Shown in pieces: positions 37,780 to 47,521 of a DNA stretch of 64,000 bases (the first letter of the stretch is position 1; each line of letters begins with the position of its first letter). Below the pieces are notes generated by a model. That model did not search any database, was not told the DNA's origin, and saw only the letters and a program-made list of their open reading frames with translations. This DNA comes from Candidatus Atribacteria bacterium. GTDB lineage: Bacteria > Atribacterota > Phoenicimicrobiia > Phoenicimicrobiales > Stramentimicrobiaceae. The translations under genes were made by a program, and so were the position numbers. The stretch is from contig JAGYIZ010000002.1 of the NCBI GenBank assembly GCA_018402425.1, forward strand, positions 1 to 64,000, written 5' to 3'.

Positions 37780-37803
37780 TCTAGCATAAAACAGGAGAAA
37801 AGA

Positions 37804-39402
37804 TTGCCAGCACCCCAACAATCAACTACCCTTTTAGTGTCTAAAGCTAAAGGGGGTAATGAAAGGATGTTGAGAATGGAACAAGTTAAGGATATCAAAT
37901 ATTTACGGGAAAGAAAAGGACTGTCATATAGGGCAATCATAAAAGAAACCGGACATGCCTTTGAAACCGTAAAAAAATATGCAGATCAGGATGATTTTAA
38001 TATAGAGCCAAAACCAAGAAAGAGACGCAAAAGTAAGTTAGAACCATATCTAGAGATCATCAAAGCCTGGCTTGAACAGGATCTACAGACACCACGGAAG
38101 CAACGTCATACAGCGCAGAGGATTTATGACCGATTGAAAGAGATCTTTGGTGAGAAGTTTGCTGTATCTGATAGGGCGGTAAGGAGTAAAGTGGCCAACT
38201 TACGTAAAGAAATGAATAACAAGAATGATGGTTACCTGCCGCTAGAACATCCGCCTGGTGAAGCGCAAGCCGATTTTGGAGAAGCGGTATTTGTGGAAAA
38301 CGGAAAAAGATACCAGGGCCATTATCTAACACTCTCCTTCCCCTATAGTAATGTAGGTTATACCCAGTTAACTAAGGGAGAGAATCAGGAATGCCTGCTT
38401 ACCGGTTTAAAAGACATCTTTGAATACCTCCAGCTGGTTCCCGATACGATCTGGTTTGATAATCTTTCCCCTGCAGTCAAAAAAATTAAGAAATATGGCA
38501 TGAGGGATAAAACACAAGGTTTTGCAAGATTTGAACTACATTATGGTTTTAAGAGCAATTTTTGTAATCCGGCCAGTGGCCATGAGAAGGGATCTGTGGA
38601 AAACAAAATAGGCTATCATAGAAGAAATTTTCTGGTACCAGTTCCACAATTTGGGGATATGAAGGCATACAATAAGGAGCTTTTTAAAAAAGCAGATCAG
38701 GATATGAAAAGACTTCATTACCAGAAAAAAATACTGATTTCGGAACTTTTCCAACAAGACAAAAAGGCTATGCATCAACTTCCAAAAAGAGCATTGGAGG
38801 TCTTTAAACTGGAAAAAGCCAGGGTTGACCATTATGGCAAGGTTGCCTTTGATAGCCACCTCTATTCCACCAGTCCAAACTATGCCGGTAAGCAGGTCTG
38901 GATCAAGGCAACCGCCGATCAACTATTTGTTTTAGATGAAGGCTACCGGCAGATTCAAGACCATCCCCGGCTTTACGGCAAACAGAAAGAATCAATGAAA
39001 TGGATACCCTATTTAGAGTTGATGTCCAAAAGACCGACGGCACTGAAATACACCAGTTTTTTCCAAAAACTGCCGCAAACCCTGCAAAACTATTTTGAAA
39101 GTTGCCAATACCAGGAGAAAAAGGCTGCCTTGACACTCTTGACCAGAATGATTGCCCATAGCGATATCACCACAGCACAGCAGGCCTTTGAAATGACCAT
39201 CAAGAGAGGATTAACAGATTTAGACAGTATCTGGACCACTTATTACCAGATGACAGTACCAGTAAGGCCATTACCGGATATAATGCTGGGTAATCACATC
39301 CCGGAAATAAAGCCCTATGAGATTGATACAACCTCTTATGACACATTAATGAAAGGAGACACTCATGCAGTCATTAATCCAAAAGCATTGCAGAACACTT
39401 AA
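37804..39402 (+). CDS. istA: IS21-family transposase IstA
   Basis: The open frame is 532 residues; ATG at 37867 (residue 22) is the likelier start because the first codons lie in the left inverted repeat. A helix-turn-helix ('LSYRAIIKETGHAFETVKKY') is followed by the DDE integrase core: 'EAQADFGEAVF' (first Asp), 'IWFDNLSPAVK' (second Asp) and 'GHEKGSVENKIGYHRR' (Glu). It overlaps istB by 38 bp, the usual IS21 arrangement. Confidence 0.93.
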   Translation: MPAPQQSTTLLVSKAKGGNERMLRMEQVKDIKYLRERKGLSYRAIIKETGHAFETVKKYADQDDFNIEPKPRKRRKSKLEPYLEIIKAWLEQDLQTPRKQRHTAQRIYDRLKEIFGEKFAVSDRAVRSKVANLRKEMNNKNDGYLPLEHPPGEAQADFGEAVFVENGKRYQGHYLTLSFPYSNVGYTQLTKGENQECLLTGLKDIFEYLQLVPDTIWFDNLSPAVKKIKKYGMRDKTQGFARFELHYGFKSNFCNPASGHEKGSVENKIGYHRRNFLVPVPQFGDMKAYNKELFKKADQDMKRLHYQKKILISELFQQDKKAMHQLPKRALEVFKLEKARVDHYGKVAFDSHLYSTSPNYAGKQVWIKATADQLFVLDEGYRQIQDHPRLYGKQKESMKWIPYLELMSKRPTALKYTSFFQKLPQTLQNYFESCQYQEKKAALTLLTRMIAHSDITTAQQAFEMTIKRGLTDLDSIWTTYYQMTVPVRPLPDIMLGNHIPEIKPYEIDTTSYDTLMKGDTHAVINPKALQNT

Positions 39403-40087
39403 AATAGGTTCTAGAATAGCCGAGAGATACAAGGAGATACAGGCCCAAACACAGGAAGAATTTCTGGAGAAGATACTGAGAATGGAAGTAAAAGCCCGAG
39501 AGGTCAATCGTAAAAACCTGCTCTTAAAGCAAGCCAATTTTGATGTTGTCAAAACATTTGAAGGCTATTTGTTTGATGCTATACAAATACCAAACAGCAT
39601 AGGGATAGAAACCATAAAGGAAGCTTCCTTTGTTGACCAGAAAGAGAATTTGATTTTGTATGGGTCAGTGGGTACCGGAAAAAGTCATATGGCAACCGCA
39701 GTTGGGGTTGCTGCCTGTAACAACAATAAGAGGGTCAAGTTTTACCGGACGGCAGCGCTGGTTAATGATCTGCTTGATGCCAAGGCAGCAGGAACCATCA
39801 AACGGTTATTAAAAAAGCTAGAAAAGGCAGACTTGTTGATCTGTGATGAATGGGGGTATATTCCTTTTGCCAAGGAGGGTTCCCAGTTGTTGTTTCAGGT
39901 CATATCCCAGTGCTATGAAAGGAGGAGTTTAATTATTACCACCAACCTGGAATTCAGTAAATGGAATGGAATATTCTATGATGAGAAGCTAACCAGTGCC
40001 ATTATTGATAGAGTGATACACCACAGTCATTTATTAGTATTCACTGGTGACAGTTACAGGCTAAAAAATTCCACTATTAATTGTTAA
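39365..40087 (+). CDS. istB: IS21-family ATPase IstB
   Basis: This 240-residue AAA+ helper assembles on target DNA and stimulates IstA. Walker A 'LYGSVGTGKSHMATAVG' (about 98-114) and Walker B 'LLICDEWGYIPF' (about 158-169) are present, with a sensor-like 'LIITTNLEFSKW'. Full length. Confidence 0.93.
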   Translation: MQSLIQKHCRTLKIGSRIAERYKEIQAQTQEEFLEKILRMEVKAREVNRKNLLLKQANFDVVKTFEGYLFDAIQIPNSIGIETIKEASFVDQKENLILYGSVGTGKSHMATAVGVAACNNNKRVKFYRTAALVNDLLDAKAAGTIKRLLKKLEKADLLICDEWGYIPFAKEGSQLLFQVISQCYERRSLIITTNLEFSKWNGIFYDEKLTSAIIDRVIHHSHLLVFTGDSYRLKNSTINC

Positions 40088-40220
40088 AAAAAGGGAAATT
40101 GGGGTGCTAGAAAATTAATCTTCCGAATGCTAGAATTTTAAGTTGCCAAAAACAATTGCCCTCACATAAAAGCAATTGCATAATATCATGATAACCTATA
40201 CAATATAGATAGGTAGAAAA

Positions 40221-41426
40221 GTGTATCTTGAGAATAAAAATATTAAAAAATTGGAGGGATATTCTGTGAAAGAAGTCACTAGAAAAGTAATTGAAAAACT
40301 GATCGAAGAGAAGGATGATATTTGTATTTCAATTTATATGCCTACCAGGGCCGCTGCTAGTAGTGAAGTGAAAAAGATGCCCATTCAATTGAAAACTCTC
40401 CTAAACAATGTGAAGAAAAGTCTATCCGAAAACCATAGCCTGGATAGCAGAGAAATAGATAAATTATTAAAGCCGGCTGCAGATTTGATTGGAGATAGAG
40501 TTTTTTGGCAGAATCAAAAACAGGGACTAGCAATGTTTGTTAACACAAAACAATTCAGTTATTACCGACTACCCAGTGAAATGCCGGAAATGGCTACAGT
40601 TAGCCAGTACTTCAATATTGTTCCTTTGATTCCGGAGGTCATGTTTAATCATATTTATTATGTTCTTGCCTTAAGCAGGAATCATAATAGATTATTTCGT
40701 TGTACAAAAGGCAGTGTAGAGAAGAGGGATATTGAAGGAGTTCCGGAAAGTATTCAAGAAATCTTGCAATATGATGAATCTGAAAAGACACTTCAGTATC
40801 ATTCTGGTGGCGGAGAAGCAGCTATTTTTCATGGACAGGGTGTAGTCGATGATGAAAAGAAGGAAGAACTGTTACAGTATTTTCGGATGATTGACCAGGG
40901 ATTAAATAAATACCTTCATCCAAAAAATAAAAAACAGAAATTACCATTAATCGTGATGTGTGTAAAAGAATTATTCCCACTTTATAAGGAAATAAACACC
41001 TATCCTTATTTGCTGGAGAAAAATATAGAAGGAAATCCGGATGATGCTTCACCTGATTCAATTAAAAATAATGCCTGGAATATAGCCTCTGAGTATTTCC
41101 ATAATCAACTTGAGGATATTAATAGAATGTACCATGATTTAAAGGGGACAGGGAAGACATCTACTCAATTAGAAGATATCGTCTCTGCTTCTTATTTTAG
41201 CCGAGTTGAAAATTTATTAATAAAGAAGAATATTTCACAATATGGCACATTTGATGCGGAAGAGAATAAGGTTCAAATGGCCGAAGAAGGAAATGGAAAA
41301 CACCGGCAATACGATTTGTATAATTTTGCTGCCATTCATACTCTTTCTAATGGCGGTCAGGTATATGTACTTGAAGAAGATGAGATGCCTGATGGTGAAA
41401 ATATAATTGGGATGTTTAGATTTTAA
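40221..41426 (+). CDS. Bacterial archaeo-eukaryotic release factor-like protein (baeRF family 3)
   Basis: The frame opens at GTG 40221, but GGAGG at 40253-40257 points to GTG 40266, giving about 386 residues. The sequence has the layout of the bacterial eRF1-like group: 'ICISIYMPTR' near residue 33, 'FNHIYYVLALSRNHNRLFRC' in the central domain, 'FHGQGVVDDEKKEELLQYFR' and 'LPLIVMCVKELFPLYKEINT', and a C-terminal 'GGQVYVLEEDEMPD' segment. The family is thought to act on ribosomes or tRNA in stress or defence-like contexts; function is not established. No partner gene is adjacent. Confidence 0.7.
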   Translation: MYLENKNIKKLEGYSVKEVTRKVIEKLIEEKDDICISIYMPTRAAASSEVKKMPIQLKTLLNNVKKSLSENHSLDSREIDKLLKPAADLIGDRVFWQNQKQGLAMFVNTKQFSYYRLPSEMPEMATVSQYFNIVPLIPEVMFNHIYYVLALSRNHNRLFRCTKGSVEKRDIEGVPESIQEILQYDESEKTLQYHSGGGEAAIFHGQGVVDDEKKEELLQYFRMIDQGLNKYLHPKNKKQKLPLIVMCVKELFPLYKEINTYPYLLEKNIEGNPDDASPDSIKNNAWNIASEYFHNQLEDINRMYHDLKGTGKTSTQLEDIVSASYFSRVENLLIKKNISQYGTFDAEENKVQMAEEGNGKHRQYDLYNFAAIHTLSNGGQVYVLEEDEMPDGENIIGMFRF

Positions 41427-41604
41427 AATGGTATCGAGTATGTAGTATGTGGTATGTAGTGAAATACTGTGAGAATAAGTGTGAGAAAATCGTCGTTAGT
41501 TGCCGGTAATATGTATTTAACTGAAAACCAAAAACAAATAACTTTTTTAGTTCTTGGATCTTGTATTTTACTTCCTCCCCCTCACCCTAACCCTCTCCCA
41601 CCGT

Positions 41605-41744
41605 GGGGAGAGGGAAAGATTAAAAATTCTCCAATGGGGAGAGGGAAATGATCAAATATTCTCCGTGGGGAGAGGGAAATGATCAAATATTCTCCTTGGG
41701 GAGAGGGAAATGATCAAATATTCTCCTTGGGGAGAGGGGAATGC
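41605..41744. repeat. 31-bp tandem repeat array (ggggagagggaaatgatcaa unit)
   Basis: Units start at 41605, 41636, 41667 and 41698, with a truncated fifth at 41729. The unit begins ggggagagggaaatgatcaa and continues atattctcc plus two variable bases (gt, tt). The first unit is diverged. There are no distinct spacers, so it is a minisatellite rather than a CRISPR array. It is headed by a ccctcaccctaaccctctcc block. Confidence 0.9.
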
Positions 41745-42130
41745 CCAGAAACATGTTTTTGGTTTATTGTTTTTTGTTTTTAGTAAGGCTAACAACAGAT
41801 ATCGGGTTTTCAAGGAAGTAATAATGGAAAGTTGCAATATTGGAAGAAGGGAATAATGGTTTTATCTACCATTCATGCAAATTGTAACATATGTCCTGAA
41901 TAAATAATTTTTTTATTTAACTTGTAACTCTTACTTATATTTTTTCGGTATATGTTATACGGAATACTATATACGATTTTAATTGTTAGACCGGGTGACC
42001 GGCAGACCGGTAGACGGGCAGACCAAAATAATTGGGCGACCGGCAAACTGGTAAACCGGTAAAATAAATATTTCGCACCTTGCATCTTGATAATTGCTGA
42101 AACAGGTAAACCGTTAAGCTAACTATTTTA

Positions 42131-42332
42131 CTTCCTCCCCCTCACCCTAACCCTCTCCCACCGTGGGGAGAGGGGAATGTTTTAATATCCACCGTGGGAC
42201 GACTGTAAATAAATTCTATGTTCATCGGCTGTGACTCGATACCCGATACACGAAAAAAACTATTGGAAATGTTTTAATATCCACCGTGGGGAGATGGAAA
42301 TGTTTTAATATCCACCGTGGGGAGAGGGGAAT
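42131..42332. repeat. Second 31-bp array, interrupted
   Basis: The same ccctcaccctaaccctctcc head is followed by units 'ggggagaggggaatgtttta' plus atatccaccgt. About 70 bp containing 'gactcgatacccgatacacg' are inserted between units. The unit body differs from the 41605 array although the head and length are the same. Confidence 0.8.
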
Positions 42333-42493
42333 GATCAAAAAACTGACGACTGTATTTACTAACGAATAAATACTAACTACCAACGGTTAGTTGTGACTCG
42401 ATACCACATACTCAATACTATTTCTGTTTACACTCCGACATGCAAGTGATACAATACCCTAAGTATTTAAAAATATTTTATTGATGGTTAGTT

Positions 42494-43849
42494 ATGCGAA
42501 TTAGTATTCAATCATTGGGGTGTCCAAAAAATTTTGTAGATAGTGAAGTTATCTGTGGTTATCTGTTGGAGAAAAAATATACCCTGACTAACGAAATAGA
42601 AAATGCAGATGTGGCAATTATTAACACATGCAGTTTTATTCAACCGGCAGTAGAAGAATCAATTGATGCAATCCTGCAGACAGCCAGGCTAAAAAAGGAA
42701 GGTAAATTAAAATATATTATTGTGGCAGGTTGTTTGTCGCAAAGATACAAGCAGCAGGATTTGATTGAATCTCTACCGGAAGTGGATGCTTTTATAGGGG
42801 TGGACGAAATAAGTAAAATAGATAAGATTATTGAGAAACTTGATACAGTAAATCTAAATTCTGCTATATTTCAGGTTAATCCAAAACCTTGTTTTATTTA
42901 TGATGAAAAATCTCCACGCTTTCTGCTTACTCCACGGCATTATACTTATCTCAAGATAGCAGAAGGTTGTAATAACGGTTGCACCTATTGCCTGATACCT
43001 CATATCAAAGGTCGATATCGCAGCCGTACCATTGAGTCTGTACTTACTGAGGTTCAAAATCTTACTGCTGACTATCCTTTAAAAGAAATTATATTGGTTG
43101 CTGAAGATACAACTTACTATGGAATGGACCTTTACGGCAAGTTGGCCTTATCAGAGTTACTGCAGAAGATGGTTAAACTACCCTGGGATGAGGAGCAAAG
43201 GATTCGAATATTATATACTCACCCGGCACACTATGATGACTATTTAATCGAAACAATTGCCCAAAATCCCATAATATGCCCTTATCTTGATATTCCATTA
43301 CAACATATCAGCAATAATGTTTTGAAAAGAATGAATCGCAAGATTTGTCAGAAAGACATTCTTAAACTTATAAAAAAGTTAAGAGATAGAATTCACGGTT
43401 TGACTATCAGAAGCACTTTTATTGTTGGCTTTCCGGGTGAAACAGATGACGATTTTCAGCAGCTATATGACTTTATCAAGGAATATCGCCTTGAAAAAGT
43501 AGGCGTTTTCCCTTTTTATAATGAAGCTGAATGTCCTGCTAGCCGTTTGTCTGAACATGTTCCCGAAAGCATTAAAAAAGCACGGTTGGACAAGTTAATG
43601 AGACTACAGCAGGAAATTTCGCTGGAATTGCAGATTGCCAAAATCGGCAAAGAAAAGCGCGTTCTAATTGATGAAGTTTCCGAAAAAAATAAAAAAATAT
43701 TATTAGGTCGTTCATGCAGTGAAGCCCCGGAAATAGACGGCAATATAACTGTGTTAAAAGGAGACTATCGGGATGTTGGTAAATGGGTAGATGTAAAAAT
43801 AATTAATGCACATCCTTATAATTTGGTAGGGGAAAAGATTTGCAAATAA
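42494..43849 (+). CDS. rimO: Ribosomal protein S12 methylthiotransferase RimO
   Basis: This 451-residue radical-SAM enzyme adds a methylthio group to the conserved Asp of ribosomal protein S12. The N-terminal MTTase domain has 'SLGCPKNFVDSE' and further Cys in 'INTCSF' and 'VAGCLSQRY' for the auxiliary cluster. The radical-SAM Cys triad is 'CNNGCTYCLIPHIKGRYRSR'. A C-terminal TRAM domain follows. The S-L-G-C-P-K-N motif favours RimO over MiaB. It heads the housekeeping run, with repeats upstream. Confidence 0.93.
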   Translation: MRISIQSLGCPKNFVDSEVICGYLLEKKYTLTNEIENADVAIINTCSFIQPAVEESIDAILQTARLKKEGKLKYIIVAGCLSQRYKQQDLIESLPEVDAFIGVDEISKIDKIIEKLDTVNLNSAIFQVNPKPCFIYDEKSPRFLLTPRHYTYLKIAEGCNNGCTYCLIPHIKGRYRSRTIESVLTEVQNLTADYPLKEIILVAEDTTYYGMDLYGKLALSELLQKMVKLPWDEEQRIRILYTHPAHYDDYLIETIAQNPIICPYLDIPLQHISNNVLKRMNRKICQKDILKLIKKLRDRIHGLTIRSTFIVGFPGETDDDFQQLYDFIKEYRLEKVGVFPFYNEAECPASRLSEHVPESIKKARLDKLMRLQQEISLELQIAKIGKEKRVLIDEVSEKNKKILLGRSCSEAPEIDGNITVLKGDYRDVGKWVDVKIINAHPYNLVGEKICK

Positions 43850-43906
43850 GAAACAGAAATCGGTATAATGTTGATATATTAAGCACATCATGAAAGGATT
43901 TGTACT

Positions 43907-45028
43907 TTGATAAAAGAAAGAAACAAAAAACTCTGGCAGGAAATTATCAAGAGCAGGGAAAAACCTTCTGCTTTTTTAATAACTAACCCGAAAAATATTT
44001 TTTATCTATCTGGATTTAGCGGAGAAGGTATTTTGCTATCTACTGCTGAAAAAAAATACCTCATCACCGATTCGCGTTATACTGAACAGGCAAACCAGGA
44101 AGCTCAGGATTGTCAAATCATTATACAGGATATGAATCAAGTTGATGCCCAGACTAAATCACTGTATACACTAATTTCGGACCTTAATATTAAAAAAATA
44201 GGTTTTGAATCAAACTCACTCCAGGTTAGCAAATACCTTAAATATCAATCGAGCATGCCTCGATTGATATTATATCCTTTTGAAAATGTTATTGAAAAAT
44301 TGCGTATGATAAAAGATTCCCATGAAATTGAGCTAATGAAAAAGTCTGCCAGAATTGCTACAAATTCTTTTCTTCAAACAATTCCTTCAATACAAAATAA
44401 TATTTCCGAACTTGCCATCGCTGCTCAATTAAATTATAATATGCGAAAAAATGGTGCAAAAAAAGAAGCTTTTGATTTAATAGTTACTTCCGGCGAGAGA
44501 GGAACATTGATTCATGGTGAGCCTTCCACTAAGAAGATAAGAGAAGGGGAGCTAATTATTGTAGATTTTGGCTGTATATTTGAGATGTATCATTCTGACT
44601 GTACCCGTTCTTTTATTTTAGGTGATACCGATAGTGAAAAAAAGAAAATATTTGATATTATTAAAAAAGCACAAATAGAAACATTACAACAGGTGAAAGC
44701 TGGGAAGAGGTGTTGTGAGCTGGATGGTTTTGCACGAAGAATAATAAGGGAAAGCGGCTATGGAGATTATTTCAGTCATTCATTAGGCCATGGTGTAGGC
44801 CTTGATATCCATGAACTTCCCCGTCTGAGCTCAAATGACCAAACCATTCTCCAACCAGGCATGGTTGTAACAATTGAACCGGGTATCTATCTACCAGGTG
44901 TTGGAGGGGTTCGAATCGAGGATACTATTCTGGTGACAGAAAAGGGATGCCAAATACTAACCTTATTGCCAAAAGAATTATCTATTTCTGATTATGATAA
45001 AGAAGAATTTAATGATGTTATCATATAA
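43907..45028 (+). CDS. M24-family Xaa-Pro aminopeptidase
   Basis: This 373-residue protein starts at TTG with GAAAGGA 8 bp upstream. An N-terminal creatinase-like domain (1-130, 'NIFYLSGFSGEGILL') precedes the pita-bread catalytic domain with metal ligands 'IIVDFGCIFEMYHSDCTRSF' (two Asp), 'FSHSLGHGVGLDIHE' (His), 'VVTIEPGIYLPG' (Glu) and 'GVRIEDTILVT' (Glu). It releases N-terminal residues preceding Pro from peptides. In Firmicutes this gene often sits just before efp, as it nearly does here. Confidence 0.9.
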   Translation: MIKERNKKLWQEIIKSREKPSAFLITNPKNIFYLSGFSGEGILLSTAEKKYLITDSRYTEQANQEAQDCQIIIQDMNQVDAQTKSLYTLISDLNIKKIGFESNSLQVSKYLKYQSSMPRLILYPFENVIEKLRMIKDSHEIELMKKSARIATNSFLQTIPSIQNNISELAIAAQLNYNMRKNGAKKEAFDLIVTSGERGTLIHGEPSTKKIREGELIIVDFGCIFEMYHSDCTRSFILGDTDSEKKKIFDIIKKAQIETLQQVKAGKRCCELDGFARRIIRESGYGDYFSHSLGHGVGLDIHELPRLSSNDQTILQPGMVVTIEPGIYLPGVGGVRIEDTILVTEKGCQILTLLPKELSISDYDKEEFNDVII

Positions 45029-45115
45029 ATTGGCAGTTATAGTGTTATAGATAAAGATTTATTTAAATATTTATGGGAGATATATTTTTAGGTATAAATT
45101 AAAGGAGGAAGGCAA

Positions 45116-46342
45116 TTGAACTTAAAAAAGACCGATGAGGAAATATTTCAACTTATCCAGAAGGAAGAAGAAAGACAGAATTATACCCTGGAGCTTATTG
45201 CTTCAGAAAATTTTGTTAGTGATGCAGTTTTAGAGGCACAGGGCTCTGTTTTAACCAATAAATATGCTGAGGGATACCCCGGAAAGAAATATTATGGAGG
45301 ATGTCAATTTATCGATGAAGTGGAAACCCTGGCTATTAACAGGGCAAAGAAATTGTTTTCAGCCGACCATGCTAATGTACAACCGCATTCCGGTTCTCAA
45401 GCCAATATGGCGGTATATTTCAGTGTATTAAAACCCGGGGATACTATTTTATCAATGAATCTGGCTCATGGTGGTCATTTGACCCATGGTAGCCCGGTTA
45501 ATTTTTCCGGCAAATTATATAATATAATTCCCTATGGAGTAAAGAAAGAGACCGGACGAATTGATTATGACCAGCTCAGGGACTTGGCCTTAGAAAGTAA
45601 ACCTAAAATGATTGTAGCAGGTGCCAGTGCTTATCCGAGGGAAATTGATTTTGCAAAGTTTGGTGAAATAGCAGATGAAGTTGGTGCCTATCTCATGGCA
45701 GACATTGCCCACATTGCCGGCTTAATTGTAGCAGGAGAACATGTTAGCCCAATACCATACTGTCATTTTGTTACCACTACTACCCATAAGACTTTGCGTG
45801 GACCCAGGGGTGGAATGATTCTTTGCCAGCAGGATTTAGCTAAACTGGTTGACAAAAGTATCTTTCCTGGCATTCAGGGCGGTCCCTTGATGCATGTAAT
45901 AGCTGCAAAGGCAGTTTGCTTTAAGCAGGCAATGCAAAGTGATTTCATTACTTATCAAAAACAGATTAAGAAAAACGCTATTGCTCTTGCCCAAAAATTA
46001 ATGGATATGGACTATCAGTTAGTTTCTGGCGGTACTGATAATCATCTGATGCTGATTGATTTAAGGAATAAAGGAATTACCGGAAAACAAGCCGAAAAAG
46101 CGCTGGAAGATTCAGGTATAACGGTAAATAAAAATGCAGTTCCCTTTGATACCCAACCGCCGATGGTTACCAGCGGTATTCGTGTTGGTACTCCTGCTAT
46201 GACAACCCGGGGCATGAAAGAAGAAGAAATGATTATTATTGCTGAATTGATTGACCGGGTAATTAGTGATATTGAAAGCGAGCAAATAAAAAAAGAAGTC
46301 CGGAATGAAGTTAAAGAATTGTGCAAGCAATTTGTTGGATAA
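45116..46342 (+). CDS. glyA: Serine hydroxymethyltransferase
   Basis: This 408-residue PLP enzyme interconverts serine and glycine with tetrahydrofolate and feeds one-carbon metabolism. '[19 protein letters not shown]' at the N-terminus and the PLP-lysine motif '[18 protein letters not shown]' (Lys near 226) are diagnostic. The TTG start has AAAGGAGGAAGG upstream. Inserted between the peptidase gene and efp. Confidence 0.95.
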   Translation: MNLKKTDEEIFQLIQKEEERQNYTLELIASENFVSDAVLEAQGSVLTNKYAEGYPGKKYYGGCQFIDEVETLAINRAKKLFSADHANVQPHSGSQANMAVYFSVLKPGDTILSMNLAHGGHLTHGSPVNFSGKLYNIIPYGVKKETGRIDYDQLRDLALESKPKMIVAGASAYPREIDFAKFGEIADEVGAYLMADIAHIAGLIVAGEHVSPIPYCHFVTTTTHKTLRGPRGGMILCQQDLAKLVDKSIFPGIQGGPLMHVIAAKAVCFKQAMQSDFITYQKQIKKNAIALAQKLMDMDYQLVSGGTDNHLMLIDLRNKGITGKQAEKALEDSGITVNKNAVPFDTQPPMVTSGIRVGTPAMTTRGMKEEEMIIIAELIDRVISDIESEQIKKEVRNEVKELCKQFVG

Positions 46343-46909
46343 ATATTTTCTTATCAAACGACTAATTTTACTCGATACTAATATAAAACTGAGATTGATT
46401 TCATTTCCTCCCCCTTGAGGGGGGAGGATAAAGGTAGGGGAGAGGGAAATATAGGGAAAGGGTAAATAATGGTGACAGTTCCGTTTGTGGCACTATCTCC
46501 GAAATTTCTTAGATACTGTTATTTATAAACTGAATTGCCATGAATGGCAAAGCTATCTCTCTTAATGACAATTATTCGTCAGTATCAGTATGCAGTATGT
46601 AGTCAAATAAGTGAGAATAAGCTTAAAGCAAAATTGAAGAAAAAAAAATATGTTGGATTTAGAGGAAGTCTGTCTTAATTATTAGTTTTATAGTTGCTCG
46701 ATTGTTACTTGCCAAGAATACTATATTGTATTTTGACTCGATACACGATACTGTATACTTGATACTAGTTTTAACTGATAACTGATAAATAAAAACAGTT
46801 TTTACTATCGACTAAATACTAAATAGCAAAGACTTTTTTAGTAAGTATGTGTTATAATCAAACAATTATTTTGTAGTTATAATAATTAATTGTTGAAGGA
46901 GGATCGTCA
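46343..46909. repeat. Intergenic repeat mosaic
   Basis: No gene. Holds a 'cctcccccttgaggggggag' element (46404-46445), 'cagtatcagtatgcagtatg' (46580), 'gactcgatacacgatactgt' and atacttgatact (46734-46765), 'aactgataactgataaa' (46772) and 'cgactaaatactaaatagca' (46811). A TATAAT at 46851 may be the -10 box of efp. Confidence 0.65.
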
Positions 46910-47470
46910 TTGATTTCCACAAGTGATTTTAAAAACGGATTAAGTATTGAGCTCGATCAGGATTTATATATTATTATTGAATTCCAGCATGTAAAGCCGG
47001 GCAAAGGAGGAGCTTTTGTCAGAACGAAATTAAAAAACTTTCAAACCGGAGCGGTTATTGACAAAACTTTCCGGGCCGGTGAAAAGGTTGAACAGGCTAT
47101 TGTTGATCGTAAAGATATGCAATATATCTATAATGACGGACATGACTATTACTTTATGGATAAAGATAATTATGAACAAATTCCCATTAATCATGACCAG
47201 ATCGGAGATTCTGCGGATTTATTGAAAGAAGGCAATGATGTGCAGATTACTTTTTGGAAAGGTAGAGTTATGGGTGTAGAACTTCCTGGCAGTATTGCCC
47301 TGGAGGTAGTTAATACCATACCAGGTGCAAAGGGTAATACAGTATCAGGAGCATTAAAGCCAGCGACTCTAGAAACCGGTGCAGTTGTCCAGGTTCCACT
47401 TTTTATTAAAGAAGGGGATATTATTAAAGTTAATTCTAAAGACAAGAAATACCAGGAGAGAGTGCAGTAA
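46910..47470 (+). CDS. efp: Translation elongation factor P
   Basis: This 186-residue three-domain factor relieves stalling at polyproline. The N-terminal KOW-like domain carries the modified-Lys loop 'KPGKGGAFVRTKLKN' (about residues 29-43). The OB domains follow, ending 'EGDIIKVNSKDKKYQERV'. The TTG start is supported by GAAGGAGGATC upstream. Followed by asp23-like and nusB genes, a Firmicute-style order. Confidence 0.95.
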   Translation: MISTSDFKNGLSIELDQDLYIIIEFQHVKPGKGGAFVRTKLKNFQTGAVIDKTFRAGEKVEQAIVDRKDMQYIYNDGHDYYFMDKDNYEQIPINHDQIGDSADLLKEGNDVQITFWKGRVMGVELPGSIALEVVNTIPGAKGNTVSGALKPATLETGAVVQVPLFIKEGDIIKVNSKDKKYQERVQ

Positions 47471-47521
47471 GAAATAAAAAATTCAAGGGGATAATAATAT
47501 CATCCATTGAAAGGAATTTTT

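Larger units (their letters stand above)
37780..40134 (+). mobile_element. IS21-family insertion sequence
   Basis: An istA-istB pair is bounded by inverted sequences. Outer TCTAGCAT (37780-37787) pairs with ATGCTAGA (40127-40134), and inner AGCACCCCAA (37809-37818) pairs with TTGGGGTGCT (40099-40108). The element is about 2.35 kb, typical for IS21. Both genes are intact, so it may still be active. Its GC content is higher than that of the flanks. The ends and target duplication are not certain. Confidence 0.8.
41427..42493. repeat. Kilobase of intergenic repeats
   Basis: No gene. Contains 'gtatcgagtatgtagtatgt' (41433), the 31-bp minisatellite at 41605-41744, a block of 'gaccggcagaccggtagacg' words (about 41990-42062), a second minisatellite at 42131-42332, and 'actgacgactgtatttacta' (42352) before rimO. 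The open frames here on both strands read the repeats. Confidence 0.75.

Noticed and set aside
41605-41744. Regularly spaced 31-bp repeats suggesting a CRISPR array
   Set aside because: The whole 31-bp unit is repeated with no distinct spacers, the repeat has minisatellite structure, and no cas gene is nearby.
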